A stretch of DNA of 64,000 nt, taken from contig OU612074.1 of NCBI GenBank assembly GCA_914767715.1, forward strand, positions 20,012,062 to 20,076,061, in the 5' to 3' direction. The translations under genes and the position numbers were made by a program. How positions within the stretch are numbered: the stretch's first letter is position 1; the number at the start of each line of letters is the position of its first letter. Shown piece by piece: positions 43,030-53,679 of the stretch. The DNA comes from Membranipora membranacea (lineage: Eukaryota; Bryozoa; Gymnolaemata; Cheilostomatida; Membraniporidae). The notes beneath the pieces are model-generated. The model was not told the origin of the DNA and did not search any database. It worked only from the letters and a program-made list of their open reading frames with translations.

Positions 43030-45786
43030 TTAATAGGATATAAAGTGCTTTGATAGTTGTTGTTTAAAATGAGTGAGTTTGGTTGCTGAGCGTATCTGAA
43101 TTGGTAAAGAGTTAAAAGTTGTAGTGATTTTTTGTCTTAATTGATCAGTGTGATAATGTAATAGGTATCTGTCTCTAAAAAAGGTTTTAGAGCTAGCTGG
43201 AATAAAGCCTTCCAAAAGAAAGTCAGGTGCAATCAAATGCAAAATTTGGAAACCAAAAATACAGGTGAAATGACCAGCAAGGAGAGGAAAAGGAATCAGA
43301 CCAAGAGATGTATGTAAATCTCTTGTATGTATTAGATGATATGGTATGTGGCTGACATTTGCTATTAGGCGGAAAGCCCTCTTTTGGAGCAAGTATATTC
43401 TTTCAAGAATATATTGTGGTGATAGGTTGCCATATATGCGGATGCCATATATCATATGACAAAAGACATACTGGAAATAAAAGTTACGAGATGATTTACT
43501 ATCTAGGAATGCCCTGCATTTCTGGAATAATGCCAAACTTTTGTTTATTTTGATGCAAATCTGGTCTACATGATCGTCCCATGTCAATGAGTCATTCAAA
43601 GTAAAACCAAGGAGTTTGGTATTGGCATTTCGGTTTAGTTTTTTATGGTTAATTTTTAGATCTAAATCTAGAGATGTGGCTCTATGAGAGGGTTGTACAA
43701 GCATATAGTGAGATTTTTTTATGTTTATCAACATCTTATTATTCCTACACCAACTTTCTATCAAGTGTAGATCAGTATCACATAAATCATTAAGTGTATC
43801 AAAGTTGTCAGATTTTGATACGAAAACTGTATCATCAGCGTAGGCAAATGCCTTGGAATGTAATGTGTAGGATAAAAGATCATTGACGTATATGAGGAAT
43901 AAACTTGGTGCCAGAATTGAGCCTTGGGGGACACCAATGTCTATTGGAAGAATTTTTGAACTTTTTGCACCTTGTTGTATAGCTACAAATTGTGTCCTAT
44001 CTGTTAGGAAAGATTTTATGAGAGAGTGCAGTTTGCCCGTTATACCATACATTGTCAATTTTTTCAGAAGAATTTTATGGTTGACGCAGTCAAAAGCTTT
44101 TTTGAAATCCAAAAACATCATAGCAACAAAGTGACCATCTGATCTGGCTGACAAACAGTCAGAAATGAGTTTGTGTAGGGAATCAACACAGGAATAACCT
44201 TCTCTAAATCCGCATTGTAATTTGTGAAGAAGTTTGTTTGTGGTGAGATATTTTTGAATTTGGTAATTCACATGTTTCTCAAAAATCTTAGATAGCACAG
44301 GAAGTATTGATATAGGGCGATAATTAGATGGATCTTTGATATCTCCACCCTTATGAATAGGAATTACTCTTGCGGTTTTCCACTGTGAAGGAAATACACC
44401 CTCTATTAATGCTCTATTGAACATGTCAGTTACAATGTCGCATATGTAAGGCCATGTTTTCTTCAAAACCTTAACAGATATACCATCATGACCAGTTGCT
44501 TTATTGTCAGAAATGTTTTTTAAGTATTTGAAACAAATTTCTGGAGTAAAGCGAGTCAATTGAGAAAACGTTTGGGTTGTCACTGGTCTAATCATGTTAT
44601 ATTCATGGGAATCAGGGATGTCTTTGGTTATGGATTTTGCAATCGATGTAAAGTGTCTGTTCAATTCATCAGGGGATAAACCACCGATATTGACCATCGG
44701 TGAAATTTTAGTTTGATTGATTCCTAAAGCTTCCCAAACAGGTTTGGTGTTATTTTTGTTATTTTTAATTATATCTGAAATAACCGATTTTTTTTTCTTC
44801 TTAATCAAATTTGTAACATAATTGCGTTGAATTTTGTATTCTTCCCATTTGCCCTCTCTCTTCAACCTATCACGCAAATGCATGTGTGATTTTACCTCAT
44901 CATCTAACCATTTGGGCAGTTGAGCAGTTTTTACAAATCTTTTCTTGGTGATGACAAGTGTTTTGATTAATGAACTATAGGTGTCATTAAATCTTGCATA
45001 CATACGGTCTACAGTATTCTCACACAATACATCATTAAAGTGACGACCTGAAAAAAGGTCACGTATATTCTGGTTTGTAAATTTGGAATAGTCATTGAAT
45101 TCAAATGATGTTCTTTTTGCTTTTACCTTTAATGCGGAAAATAAAATTTTAATGAAAACTAAGTAATGATCACTCATTCCATATTTTATAATTCCACTCT
45201 CTGACATATCTGAGGGCAGATTTGTGTATATGTGATCGATCAGGGTGCTGGATGTTTCTGTAACTCTTGTTGGCTCCGAGATCAATTGACGGAAGGAAAA
45301 AGATTTAACAATATTCAACCACTTTCTGTTGCTTCTTTGTTCAAGGATGTTGATGTTAAAATCTCCAAGTATAATCATTTCATTATACAGTGAAAAAGCT
45401 TTTTCAAAGTATTCGTAAGCAAGATCATACCATGCGGACTTGGAGTTGGGAGGTCTGTATATAAATGAGACTAAACAACTTTTATTTGTACTTGGCTTTA
45501 CTTTGATAGTTATAGACTCAGGCATGCTATTGTCAAAATCTGCAAGATGTTCGAATTGCACGGATTCATGTATGTAGACAATGAGACCACCACCGTAACC
45601 ATATCCCCGATCTCTCCTAATCACCTGATAACCTGGCACCGCATAAATACCAACACCATCATGCTCATTCAAAAATGTTTCTGCTAATCCTAGAATCGCG
45701 AATTTACGTTGATGCAAAATTGATTTTATCTCCTCTATTTTGCTGGTGATTCCACGGACATTCAAAAATGCAAATTCAGAATTCAT
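43030..45786 (-). CDS. LINE ORF2: endonuclease and reverse transcriptase
   Basis: 918 codons. AP-endonuclease domain at the N-terminus: N9, E36 in LGLAETFL, GDFN at 141-144, SDH at 205-207. RT domain: YRPISILPVLSKIFEKHV (489-506), FLDFKKAFD (558-566), GVPQGSILAP (618-627) and YADD (649-652). The C-terminal region with IYGIRIYGNL and HFTCIFGFQ is shared with the fragment at 11457-12163. No stop or frame break. Start ATG overlaps the ORF1 stop by one base, which suggests termination-reinitiation. Confidence 0.93.
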   Translation of the reverse strand: MNSEFAFLNVRGITSKIEEIKSILHQRKFAILGLAETFLNEHDGVGIYAVPGYQVIRRDRGYGYGGGLIVYIHESVQFEHLADFDNSMPESITIKVKPSTNKSCLVSFIYRPPNSKSAWYDLAYEYFEKAFSLYNEMIILGDFNINILEQRSNRKWLNIVKSFSFRQLISEPTRVTETSSTLIDHIYTNLPSDMSESGIIKYGMSDHYLVFIKILFSALKVKAKRTSFEFNDYSKFTNQNIRDLFSGRHFNDVLCENTVDRMYARFNDTYSSLIKTLVITKKRFVKTAQLPKWLDDEVKSHMHLRDRLKREGKWEEYKIQRNYVTNLIKKKKKSVISDIIKNNKNNTKPVWEALGINQTKISPMVNIGGLSPDELNRHFTSIAKSITKDIPDSHEYNMIRPVTTQTFSQLTRFTPEICFKYLKNISDNKATGHDGISVKVLKKTWPYICDIVTDMFNRALIEGVFPSQWKTARVIPIHKGGDIKDPSNYRPISILPVLSKIFEKHVNYQIQKYLTTNKLLHKLQCGFREGYSCVDSLHKLISDCLSARSDGHFVAMMFLDFKKAFDCVNHKILLKKLTMYGITGKLHSLIKSFLTDRTQFVAIQQGAKSSKILPIDIGVPQGSILAPSLFLIYVNDLLSYTLHSKAFAYADDTVFVSKSDNFDTLNDLCDTDLHLIESWCRNNKMLINIKKSHYMLVQPSHRATSLDLDLKINHKKLNRNANTKLLGFTLNDSLTWDDHVDQICIKINKSLALFQKCRAFLDSKSSRNFYFQYVFCHMIYGIRIYGNLSPQYILERIYLLQKRAFRLIANVSHIPYHLIHTRDLHTSLGLIPFPLLAGHFTCIFGFQILHLIAPDFLLEGFIPASSKTFFRDRYLLHYHTDQLRQKITTTFNSLPIQIRSATKLTHFKQQLSKHFISY

Positions 45787-47324
45787 TATCTCATTTGCTC
45801 AAATTGACATTTAACACTTTGTGATTGGAGACAAATGCCATTTTTAATAGAAAAAAGAAAATCATCATGAGAATGGAACTTAATTTTGAACATTCTCATT
45901 GGTTTGCCCTCCTTAAAAATTCTTTCTGACGTAGCATGAGGGTAGAGCACTTTTATATCATTTATTACAGTGCTGTCCTCAGCATCTAGTGGGACACCTT
46001 TCAACATACCCATATTTTCTGTCAGGGACCTCGGGTCGATTGTTTGGCGTATACTTGATCCACCAAATAGATCAGTGTTCCATTTGCGTAGGATGTTGTT
46101 TCTTGTTTCTTGGTGGTTGAACTGTATCATAATTTTGGGTTTGTTTGTATTGAAGTTATATCTGGTAACCTTTTCTATTATGATTGGCCCAAAGGTTTTG
46201 TTGAGGGTGCGTCTGATGGTATCTTGGTTAAAGTTGCTGTAGGTCATGGAGTCCTTCTTAATATCTATGACAAGATTGTCTATAGGGCGGAAACTGTTGT
46301 CTATTTTTTGTTCTTTTGGGGGTTGTGTTCTCATGCTGGTTCGATTGTTGTTGTTCGTTGAGGAAGTTGATGGCAGATTAAGTTGCTGATGATTATAGTT
46401 AGCCCAGTGTTGTGCTGATGCTGTTTGATTGTTGGGAGAAACTTTTTCACGTGGTGAGGAATTTGAATTGCATTCCAATTTACTTGTTAGATGTTTGTTG
46501 ATGCTGGTTTCAAGTTGGTCGAATTGATGTTGTATTTGATCGGTTATTGGTTGTTGGTCAACAAGTTTCTGTATTAAAGTGCTTTGTTGTTTAACTTTTT
46601 TTTCTAGCTCCGAGATTTTGCTCATCATGACGCTGATGAGGCTTTGGATATTGCTGCATGATTCACATGTGTTGCCTGATGTTCTTTGATGATTGTGAGA
46701 GCTGGTGCTTTCCATGGCAACTGATGTGCTGGAGCTTTGATTGGACGTGTAGCCGTTTTCCAGACTTGGTAGTTGAACTTCTGCCGCATTCATGCCTTGC
46801 TCGGATGTAATGAATTCTTTACATTTCTGTTGAATGGTGGCATTCAATGCATTTATAGTATGTTCAGGAATGTCGTTGATAAGTTTAGTGTAGTGGTCAA
46901 GGAAAATATCTTTGTCCTTAATACCATTGACAAGTATGGTAGATGTTGTATTATAAAAGTTCGTAGTGTATAAAGATTTTTTTCCTTTCTTCTTGGTTTT
47001 AACTGTGACCACTACAGCGACTACAGTTGTTTTTGTTTGATCCCTGTTGGTCTGTAAAGAGGTGTAAAGTCCTTGCTCTTTTAACGAGGACTGGAAGTTA
47101 GCTTTGACAACCTCGTATGTTGCAGAATTGCACACCAGTACGATTTGAATGTTGTCAAGAGTACCTTTGATTTCGATGCTGTTGTCTTGAGTTGTTGAGT
47201 CCAGCTTTTTTTGAAGTGCTCTGAGTTTGTTTAAATAATACGGCATTTCTTTTTTGTTTTCTTGCTGATCGTCATCTTGGTCATCTCGCTTCCGCTTTTT
47301 AGAACTTAAAGCACTGTCTTCCAT
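45786..47324 (-). CDS. LINE ORF1 protein
   Basis: 512 codons. Lys-rich N-terminus with KKRKRDDQDDDQQ; coiled coil at about 225-262 (ISELEKKVKQQSTLIQKLVD); Asn/Ser/Gln-rich linker; conserved C-terminal part from about 350 with TRYNFNTNKPKIMIQFNHQE resembling an RRM-like fold of LINE ORF1 proteins. Presumed nucleic-acid-binding chaperone of the retrotransposition particle. Stop TAA overlaps the ORF2 start as TAATG. Confidence 0.8.
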   Translation of the reverse strand: MEDSALSSKKRKRDDQDDDQQENKKEMPYYLNKLRALQKKLDSTTQDNSIEIKGTLDNIQIVLVCNSATYEVVKANFQSSLKEQGLYTSLQTNRDQTKTTVVAVVVTVKTKKKGKKSLYTTNFYNTTSTILVNGIKDKDIFLDHYTKLINDIPEHTINALNATIQQKCKEFITSEQGMNAAEVQLPSLENGYTSNQSSSTSVAMESTSSHNHQRTSGNTCESCSNIQSLISVMMSKISELEKKVKQQSTLIQKLVDQQPITDQIQHQFDQLETSINKHLTSKLECNSNSSPREKVSPNNQTASAQHWANYNHQQLNLPSTSSTNNNNRTSMRTQPPKEQKIDNSFRPIDNLVIDIKKDSMTYSNFNQDTIRRTLNKTFGPIIIEKVTRYNFNTNKPKIMIQFNHQETRNNILRKWNTDLFGGSSIRQTIDPRSLTENMGMLKGVPLDAEDSTVINDIKVLYPHATSERIFKEGKPMRMFKIKFHSHDDFLFSIKNGICLQSQSVKCQFEQMR

Positions 47325-47498
47325 ATGATATCCAGTGATTATTTACAATTTTTAATCAAGAGAGGTAAGTGCAAAGACAGGTAAGTATTGATTAATCAAC
47401 CTTAGGCTGTCAGGTAAAAACTCTGATAATCACAACAAGTAGAAGCCTTCAAAATATATTCTTGAGAAAACTGACATGCTAATTTTTTATCCTTCTAG

Positions 47499-47542
47499 TC
47501 CTTCGAGATAATACTGTGTTGGAACAAACAGCGACTCTGTAA
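47499..47542 (+). other. Candidate alternative terminal exon in gene B
   Basis: Same acceptor, same 14-codon reading and same TAA as at 1084-1127 in gene A. Here it follows the LINE. The downstream AATAAA of gene A has become AATTAA. Confidence 0.3.
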
Positions 47543-47654
47543 ACATTCAATGAACCTCAGCCACTAGATATTAGCGGGTCAAACCATAAACATATAAATA
47601 TTTATCAGTATTTATTTTGTTATGAGTTGAACATATACAATTAACCATTACCCA

Positions 47655-48148
47655 TAGACTTAATGATAAACCTAGACAGGACACTATATGGAGCATTAGC
47701 ATTGAGGCACTGAGGTATTTAATTGTGGGCGACGCGACGGCATAGGAAGGTGTGGAAGCAATGGTGTTATCATTGATTTACTGTCAATATCCAGGTTTTT
47801 TTGTCGATAACTTGATCAATTTTGATCGGATTTTGAGTTTGAAAAATACAATAGATTTAGCAGCTTGTCTTGAACTGTTTGATACAAATTTTAGGCGAAC
47901 AATTTTGTTGAAGAAGAAATAGCATCAAGTCGATAACAAGACACTGCTCATTTTAAAGCAACTTTCAAACTCAAAATCCGATAAAAATTGATCGAGGTAT
48001 GAACAATAAACCTGGATTATGGACAGTAAATCAATGATTGCAACATCGCTTCTACACCTTCCAATGTTGTTACTTTGCCTCACAATTAAGTGCCTCACTT
48101 CAGCTGTATATGGTGTCCTCTCTCAGTTTATTATTAAGCCTATGCTAT
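47655..48148. mobile_element. Foldback MITE in intron 6 of gene B
   Basis: Orthologous copy of the 1237-1724 element: long inverted repeats with GAGTTTGAAAA on the left and CTTTCAAACTC on the right, non-coding. Confidence 0.75.
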
Positions 48149-48459
48149 TTCCTAATTTAATCATGTGAAAGTTATAGGGAGTTACTTCTCCACAAAGCTA
48201 GAGAAGACAAGGCTCAAAAAAGGATAACTTGTATTATAATATATGATCGCCTCTCTGGTTGGTAAGACCAAGATCATTATACCTTTCAGTTTTAGAAACA
48301 CATAAACCATCGTATAATTATTATCAGACAATTTCCATTTTACGAAGGATTATTGATATTCTAGTTTTATTTTGACTATGGAACCTCGGATTAAATACAC
48401 TGAATTTTTTTTTCCTTTTGATAACCATGTTTAACTTATATATCTCTGATATGCTACAG

Positions 48460-49631
48460 CCCCTATCAGAGGTATTGAGGTGAAGATAATAACTACTGAC
48501 CTGATCTCGCTCACTGAGGATAGAGAACATTCTAAACTGACCAATCAAATCCCAGCTGTCCTTGCCCCTCCCACTTCTATAAAATTACTGCAAGAAGTCA
48601 GTTTGGACATTGGCTGCACAACATTATGTCGATATCAGAATCAGACTTATGTTGGTCTTGATGGGGGGTCTGTAGTTAAAATAGGTCCTGATTATAAAGT
48701 CACACAATTCATTAAACTGAGTAACCATGTAAGAGGGATGGCAGTGTGTGGTGATCAGCTGGTCACCACTACTTACGGTGATCCACAAACAGTCAGTATA
48801 CATGAGTTATCTACTGGTAGATTAATAACTAGCTGGCCTCATAGGGATCACCCTACCGACTTGTGGGCCAGTAACATAGCTGTAGTAAGTGAACAGATAA
48901 TCATATCTGATAGGGGAAATAAGAGACTTAGTGTTTATTCTAAGGTTTGTACATTAATCAAACACATCCCCTGTCCTCAGCTTTCACCAGTTTGGGTTAG
49001 TCTCTGTGCTGCTGACATTGACAGCATCATCTTATCTGACTATCACACATCTAAAGTACACAAGATCAGCATAACTACAGGAGATGTTATCTGGACATCA
49101 TCTGATGTAACTCAACCACTCGGAGTAACCTGCTATAACAATCAGTATGTGCTGGTGGCTTCTAGAGGCAAATCAACACAGATCAGAATTCTAGATATCA
49201 GTACAGGTGAACTTAGAAATATTATTTGATTTGCCTTTTTAAATATTTTGCTTGCCATGTTCCGCGGAACTGTCGGAATAAACAGCACTTCTCTTATATT
49301 GCAAATAAACAAACCAATTGTGCCTGAAAATTGTTTATGGTCTGCTGTTCGTAGATAAATAATAAATGTATGATCCCGGTTTATATATTTTGCACATATA
49401 AAGTATGAATTAATAAACATTGATCAATTCATTGAGATGCAACAAAAATGACAAAGTTGTTGAAAGAGCAAATTATTATCTACAAATTTACTTTTAGGGA
49501 AAATAATCAGAAGAGTAGAAGAACCCAGAGTTTGGATTGGTCACAGCATAAGCGGCCCGTGTGTAGAAGGTGACACTCTGATTGTATCCAGATTTATAGA
49601 TAGGAAGGTTCTCTACTATAGACTGGAGTAA
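48460..49631 (+). pseudogene. TRIM-NHL-like gene B, 3' part: propeller exons stranded beyond the LINE
   Basis: Exon 7 (48460-49206, acceptor GCTACAG, donor ACAG/GTGAAC) and exon 8 (49498-49631, stop TAA) of gene B. Both are open and in phase with each other, and exon lengths equal those of gene A. The residual tail of exon 6 with its donor survives at 47371-47380, after the LINE. A full-length product would need the whole LINE skipped or spliced out, so functional status is doubtful although the propeller itself is undamaged. Blade motifs match genes A and C, including GEQ/SEQ-IIISDRGNKRLSVY. Failing to use the exon 7 donor gives an alternative end ELRNII and stop, with AATAAA at 49277-49282. 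Confidence 0.75.
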
Positions 49632-49849
49632 CTTTCTCTACTGACTGACAGAGATGTACATAATCTCTTTGGTAAGTTACATATATACAAACTGATATAT
49701 AATAACCTTGATACATATTTGTATATTGTGAATAAGAGCCAGGTCTGACTTGGAGAAGGTCAACATGGCCGATCTATTCTTTGGGTAACAAGTGAGGGGA
49801 AGGTTCACATCGAGTTTAATAACCCTGTCTATTTATCTGTACCTAGTCA

Positions 49850-49987
49850 AACAAAGCTTGTCAAGACAGACTAATCTGTACCATGTTATACATAATGTGT
49901 ATGTCTGGGTGTTTATAACAAATGGATCACTCCGTCTATCCAGGTATCTTGAAGACGTTAGACTAGCCTGTCTTGACAAGCTTTGTT
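49850..49987. mobile_element. Small inverted-repeat element 3' of gene B
   Basis: AACAAAGCTTGTCAAGACAG at 49850-49869 is inverted as CTGTCTTGACAAGCTTTGTT at 49968-49987. A further CAAGACAGGCTAACG copy follows at about 50020. Unit C keeps only the right part (63404-63485). Confidence 0.6.
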
Positions 49988-50295
49988 CAGTTGTTTCTCC
50001 TCCACCGCAACAAAACCTTTCAAGACAGGCTAACGTTAGACACATGGTCTAAATTTATGATCATGTACATGTTATACACATAAACATATAAGTATATATA
50101 TTATGATTAATTATGGTTATGTATGATGGGTATAACATTGCTTGTTTATTATGAATTGATATATTGGTTCATCCAGTCATTCTTAGGCCTCCCTGGAAGT
50201 CAATTAGATCAAGTTTGCCCAGATGCTATCCGCTGTTCCAAATTGCCAAAAAATTGATCAAAACTTGATCAAAGGCTTCACATTGTGTATTTGTA

Positions 50296-50523
50296 GTGAA
50301 GCAACAGGATCATAAACTCACTAATCTGTGGTTAGTTAAACGATATGGGGTTTGTGGATACAACGGGCTGCAGGCAACCTTCGACCTATTGGCCAACATG
50401 AGCAAGTCATCTGTATCGCTGAGACTAGAAGCAACCAATAAGATACCTCCCACAGTCTGCTATGACTCTCAAACCGGTACAACTTCCCACATGATAGAAC
50501 ATCGGTCCAGTTTAGTATCGTAA
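50296..50523 (+). other. Short conserved frame 3' of gene B
   Basis: 75 codons from an acceptor-like TATTTGTAG, reading LVKRYGVCGYNGLQATFDLL and continuing through VSLRLEATNKIPPTVCYD. Counterpart in unit C (63732-63941) is open; in unit A (3634-3860) one TGA interrupts it (AAATGATAT for AAACGATAT). No family recognised; no start ATG at the head. It may be a 3' exon of a neighbouring transcript. Confidence 0.3.
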
Positions 50524-51799
50524 CAAGGCCATCAACTGCAATCGAGCATAGCCAAGCTGCTGACAAACTGACTATCCACTGAGTATCCATCAATGTCGTA
50601 GTACGTTTGGTATGTACAGTAAATTCTATGTTGTGATGCAATCATTATTTACTTGTTGGTCATTTTGATGATCAATTGAGTTTTGAAAGTTATTAGTTTT
50701 TATTTTATTATATAATGATATTATAGACATTAAAAATATAAATAATTAATACTGAAACACTGCAGGTCTTTAGATTTATTTGTCAGAAGAATTTCTAATT
50801 GTCATCTGGACAAGTGAATGGATTATATGCTGAGTCAAATGACCCCTATAGGGCCTAATCTGCCCCTCCAGTGTGCTAAAAATTCTGCTTCTCCAGGATA
50901 CTGCTTCGCTAAAAGTTTAATAATTTTGTTGAAAGCGCAGTCTTTTTCGATATTCTTCATTTAAATTGTTGAGTTTATTGAAATCGGTTATATAAGAGTA
51001 TGATCTGTGAATATATTGGCTCCTTCCTCTACCAATCATCACAACAAACCAGGGAATGATTGGTCCTACGACCACCCACCCACCTTCTCTGCACTGACAG
51101 TCATTTGCCTGCTTTAGGAGTCACTCCTCCTCTACTGGTGACTCCACTTTTACCTGCATTGTGACAAAATGGAAATGGAAATGGAGCGATTGGAATGCAG
51201 GCCAACTGAATAAAACCTGATCCGCTATGTCTATGGGTCTTAGACCGTAAGTTAGTATGATATAGTAGTATGAATACGCTCACCTTTCCATTCAACCAGA
51301 GAATATACGCTCTGCTGACATTCAATACATTTATTTTAGAAATATATCACTAGCTCATTGGAGCAATCTTTACATAATAGGTCGCTGTACAATATTTACG
51401 TTCTTCTAAGTAATAACATTCACATTGAGAACCAAGAGAAACTTCTATGCACATATTTCTGTGTAATCAGCCATACACTAGCTATCAACTCCTTCAAGTA
51501 TCACCTCTGCAAAATATAAACAAAAAGTTTGCAATACTGATTAGGATTTTGCAAATTGCAGGAAAATCATTACAGTTCTGTATAACTTGATTGATGAGAT
51601 TGATTGCGATGCTCGTCAACACTCAGGGGTGGCTTCATGCTGCTGGGGCCGGTCATGAAGAGGATGTACTAGAGAAGGCCTCGAAACAAGATTTATATAA
51701 CTTATTCTCTGGCAGAAGGAGGGAACATCAGGATTCAGTTTATGACCTCATCATTCTGTTGTGTGAGGAGTCGGTAATTAAACGAGTTGGAGATTTAAC

Positions 51800-52010
51800 C
51801 TGGGATTGCTCATACCTGAGACCTCCTCTCATACCTGGGACCTCTCATAACTTGGATGTCTCATACCTGGGACCTCTCATACCTGGGTCGTCTCATACCT
51901 TGGACCTCTCATACCTTGGAAATCTCATATCTGGGACTTCTCATACATGTAGCCCCTCATACCTGGGACATCTCAAAGATGTGACCTATCATACCTAGGA
52001 CTTCTCGCAT
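51800..52010. repeat. Short-unit minisatellite (CTCATACCTGGGAC), unit B
   Basis: Same repeat as 5352-5590 with different copy number and unit variants. Part of the downstream flank of gene B. Confidence 0.9.
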
Positions 52011-52313
52011 GAGAGAGGGCTTAAAACTCAAGCCATCGTGGATATTAAAAATGGTGATATTATTCTCTACTTCAGGGAAAGCTGTCCTCTACAAGTCTAA
52101 TGTATTCTCATGCTCACTCCTGATAAAGTGTCAGATTACACTGACAGGGCATTCTCTCACCTGTCACACCGTGATGAGATTCACTTAGATCAAGATCTAG
52201 CTGTACTCCCTCAGTGGGTGAGGTCAGTTCACTTGCCTCCCTCTATATATTACTAGCCTCTGGTTCTGGATGAGCGGATTGTTCCTCAGTTGGTTGTGGT
52301 TCATCATCCACTG
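52010..52313 (-). pseudogene. Gene X exon 2, unit B (decayed)
   Basis: Homologue of 5540-5892. It starts after the same acceptor with VDDEPQPTEEQSAHPEPEAS and meets an in-frame TAG soon after, where unit A has CAG. Further length changes follow, so it is disabled. Confidence 0.5.
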
Positions 52314-52854
52314 CTGAAAAGTAAAAAAATAGTGGTTTGATTATGGGATGGGTGATTATCTCAGATATCAAATAATTTGTGGACTGTAGTCTGGTGCCCT
52401 CTGGCGGAACATAATCTCAAGAGTCTCAAGACTCTTGCAACGTCTTGCAATGCTCTTGTGAATATCATACCATTCTGCAGGTTTTGAAGTTCACAATTGC
52501 ATCAAAACTTCCTCGAGTAGTCTTGCAGAAGTTGTACAATATTATACAACTAGGAAGATTGTGGTTCACATTTGTTTCCAGAATGTCTAATATTAAATTG
52601 AAAGCTTACTCCAATTATAATATATAAAGACAAAATCTTTTCCCAAAGTTCACAACTAATTTTAGTACGATATCACATTGCAAATGTCATGCTACAATCT
52701 CAGAATTCTGACATCACCGTACTTTTCTGATGAGATTTTAACTTGTTGCAAAACCCTAAATCTAGCAACTTTGTTGCAATCAGGCACCAGGCTTGAAGGC
52801 ATACAACAAAGACAATTTTGATGCAAATTTAGTTGAAAAAAAGGTAGAACTCAC

Positions 52855-53207
52855 CCGTTTTAGTGAGTACAGACTGGACTAGGTATGTGATTTTCTGACT
52901 CTCTTGTGGATTCTCTATCTCACTAACAGTAGTAGTAGTAGTAGGGACACAAGGGAAGAGGTTAGGGTTACACTTGACTAGTAACGCAGCAGTGTCTTCC
53001 TTAGATATCACGTTACCTGAATCCAAGAACACACTTTGTACAGATTCATAAATTGTGTAACCTTATCAAAATTACTTTGGTTATCAACAAAAATAAAGTT
53101 AAAATGTTGCCCTTTATCATTTACCTGTTCTCTGAAACCCTGATAGCTCATGTTTTCTTGAAAATTATCTAAGTAAAACAAGATTGTTCTCACTGGTGGC
53201 CCTTATA
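52855..53207 (-). pseudogene. Gene X exon 1, unit B
   Basis: On the minus strand, RTILFYLDNFQENMSYQGFR is followed by FIFVDNQSNFDKVTQFMN; the frame then shifts by one position into SVQSVFLDSGNVISKEDTAA...LFPCVPTTTTTV, ending with a strong donor ACGG/GTGAGT at 52854. The frame break makes it a pseudogene. A trinucleotide run encoding Thr (TACTACTAC) lies inside. No domain recognised; the hydrophobic beta strand followed by acidic residues is suggestive of a nucleotide-binding or vWA-like fold, but this is only an impression. Confidence 0.5.
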
Positions 53208-53387
53208 TACTTTTATCTGAAGTATCCTTACACCGAAAGAGGGAACAACTTGTTCTTAGTTCTTGTGTTAATTTTGTGCTGTTTAGACCTGACCTGACCT
53301 TATTCAGAGACGCTCAGTGTGAGTTGCTAGCCTGGGCAGGCTATCTCTGGTACTTGGGAGTGGGTGTTGGTGAGTGGGGACGCTGTT

Positions 53388-53679
53388 TAACTGATATTTC
53401 TATGACATCTTTGCTCAATCAAAATAAGTGATGAGTTAGACAGAATATAAACAAAGCTGTTACCTGTGCTGCAGAAGATTGCTGCTGCTATTCTGTATCA
53501 AATTCTATAAAATCTATCAAATTATCTGCATCAAAGGGAAATTACTCCGAAAAACGCATGAATCGTTGCTTTTTCCACCACAGTGAGATGTCGCTGCGTT
53601 GCAGTATTTAATGAGGACACTTTTTGATAGGCTATTTACTACACAGTGTCCAGTCTAGTGTTGTGTGTTTTGTCTCTGG
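53388..53679. mobile_element. Foldback right-arm fragment FB3 at the start of unit C
   Basis: Matches the last 300 bp of FB2 (36490-36794), ending TGTTTTGTCTCTGG, and is followed by the same unique sequence CATTTACC(C/T)(C/T)CAGGGCGTC as FB2. The rest of the element is missing; the left edge is the junction with unit B sequence. Confidence 0.85.

Larger units (their letters stand above)
42917..47370 (-). mobile_element. Full-length LINE (jockey/CR1/L2 group) in exon 6 of gene B
   Basis: 4.45 kb with a short 5' leader (47370-47325), two intact ORFs and a short 3' UTR ending ACAATAAAAGTATATATATA instead of poly(A). The interrupted exon reads GTATTAG at the left and GCAAAGACAG/GTAAGT at the right, compared with GTATTAGGACTTGCAAAG in gene A. 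A clear target duplication is not seen. Both ORFs are uninterrupted, so the copy is young and possibly competent. Confidence 0.92.

Noticed and set aside
42911-47380. Target-site duplication GTACTT / GTAAGT around the full LINE
   Set aside because: The two sides do not match each other, and comparison with gene A suggests that GACTT was lost on the right rather than duplicated.
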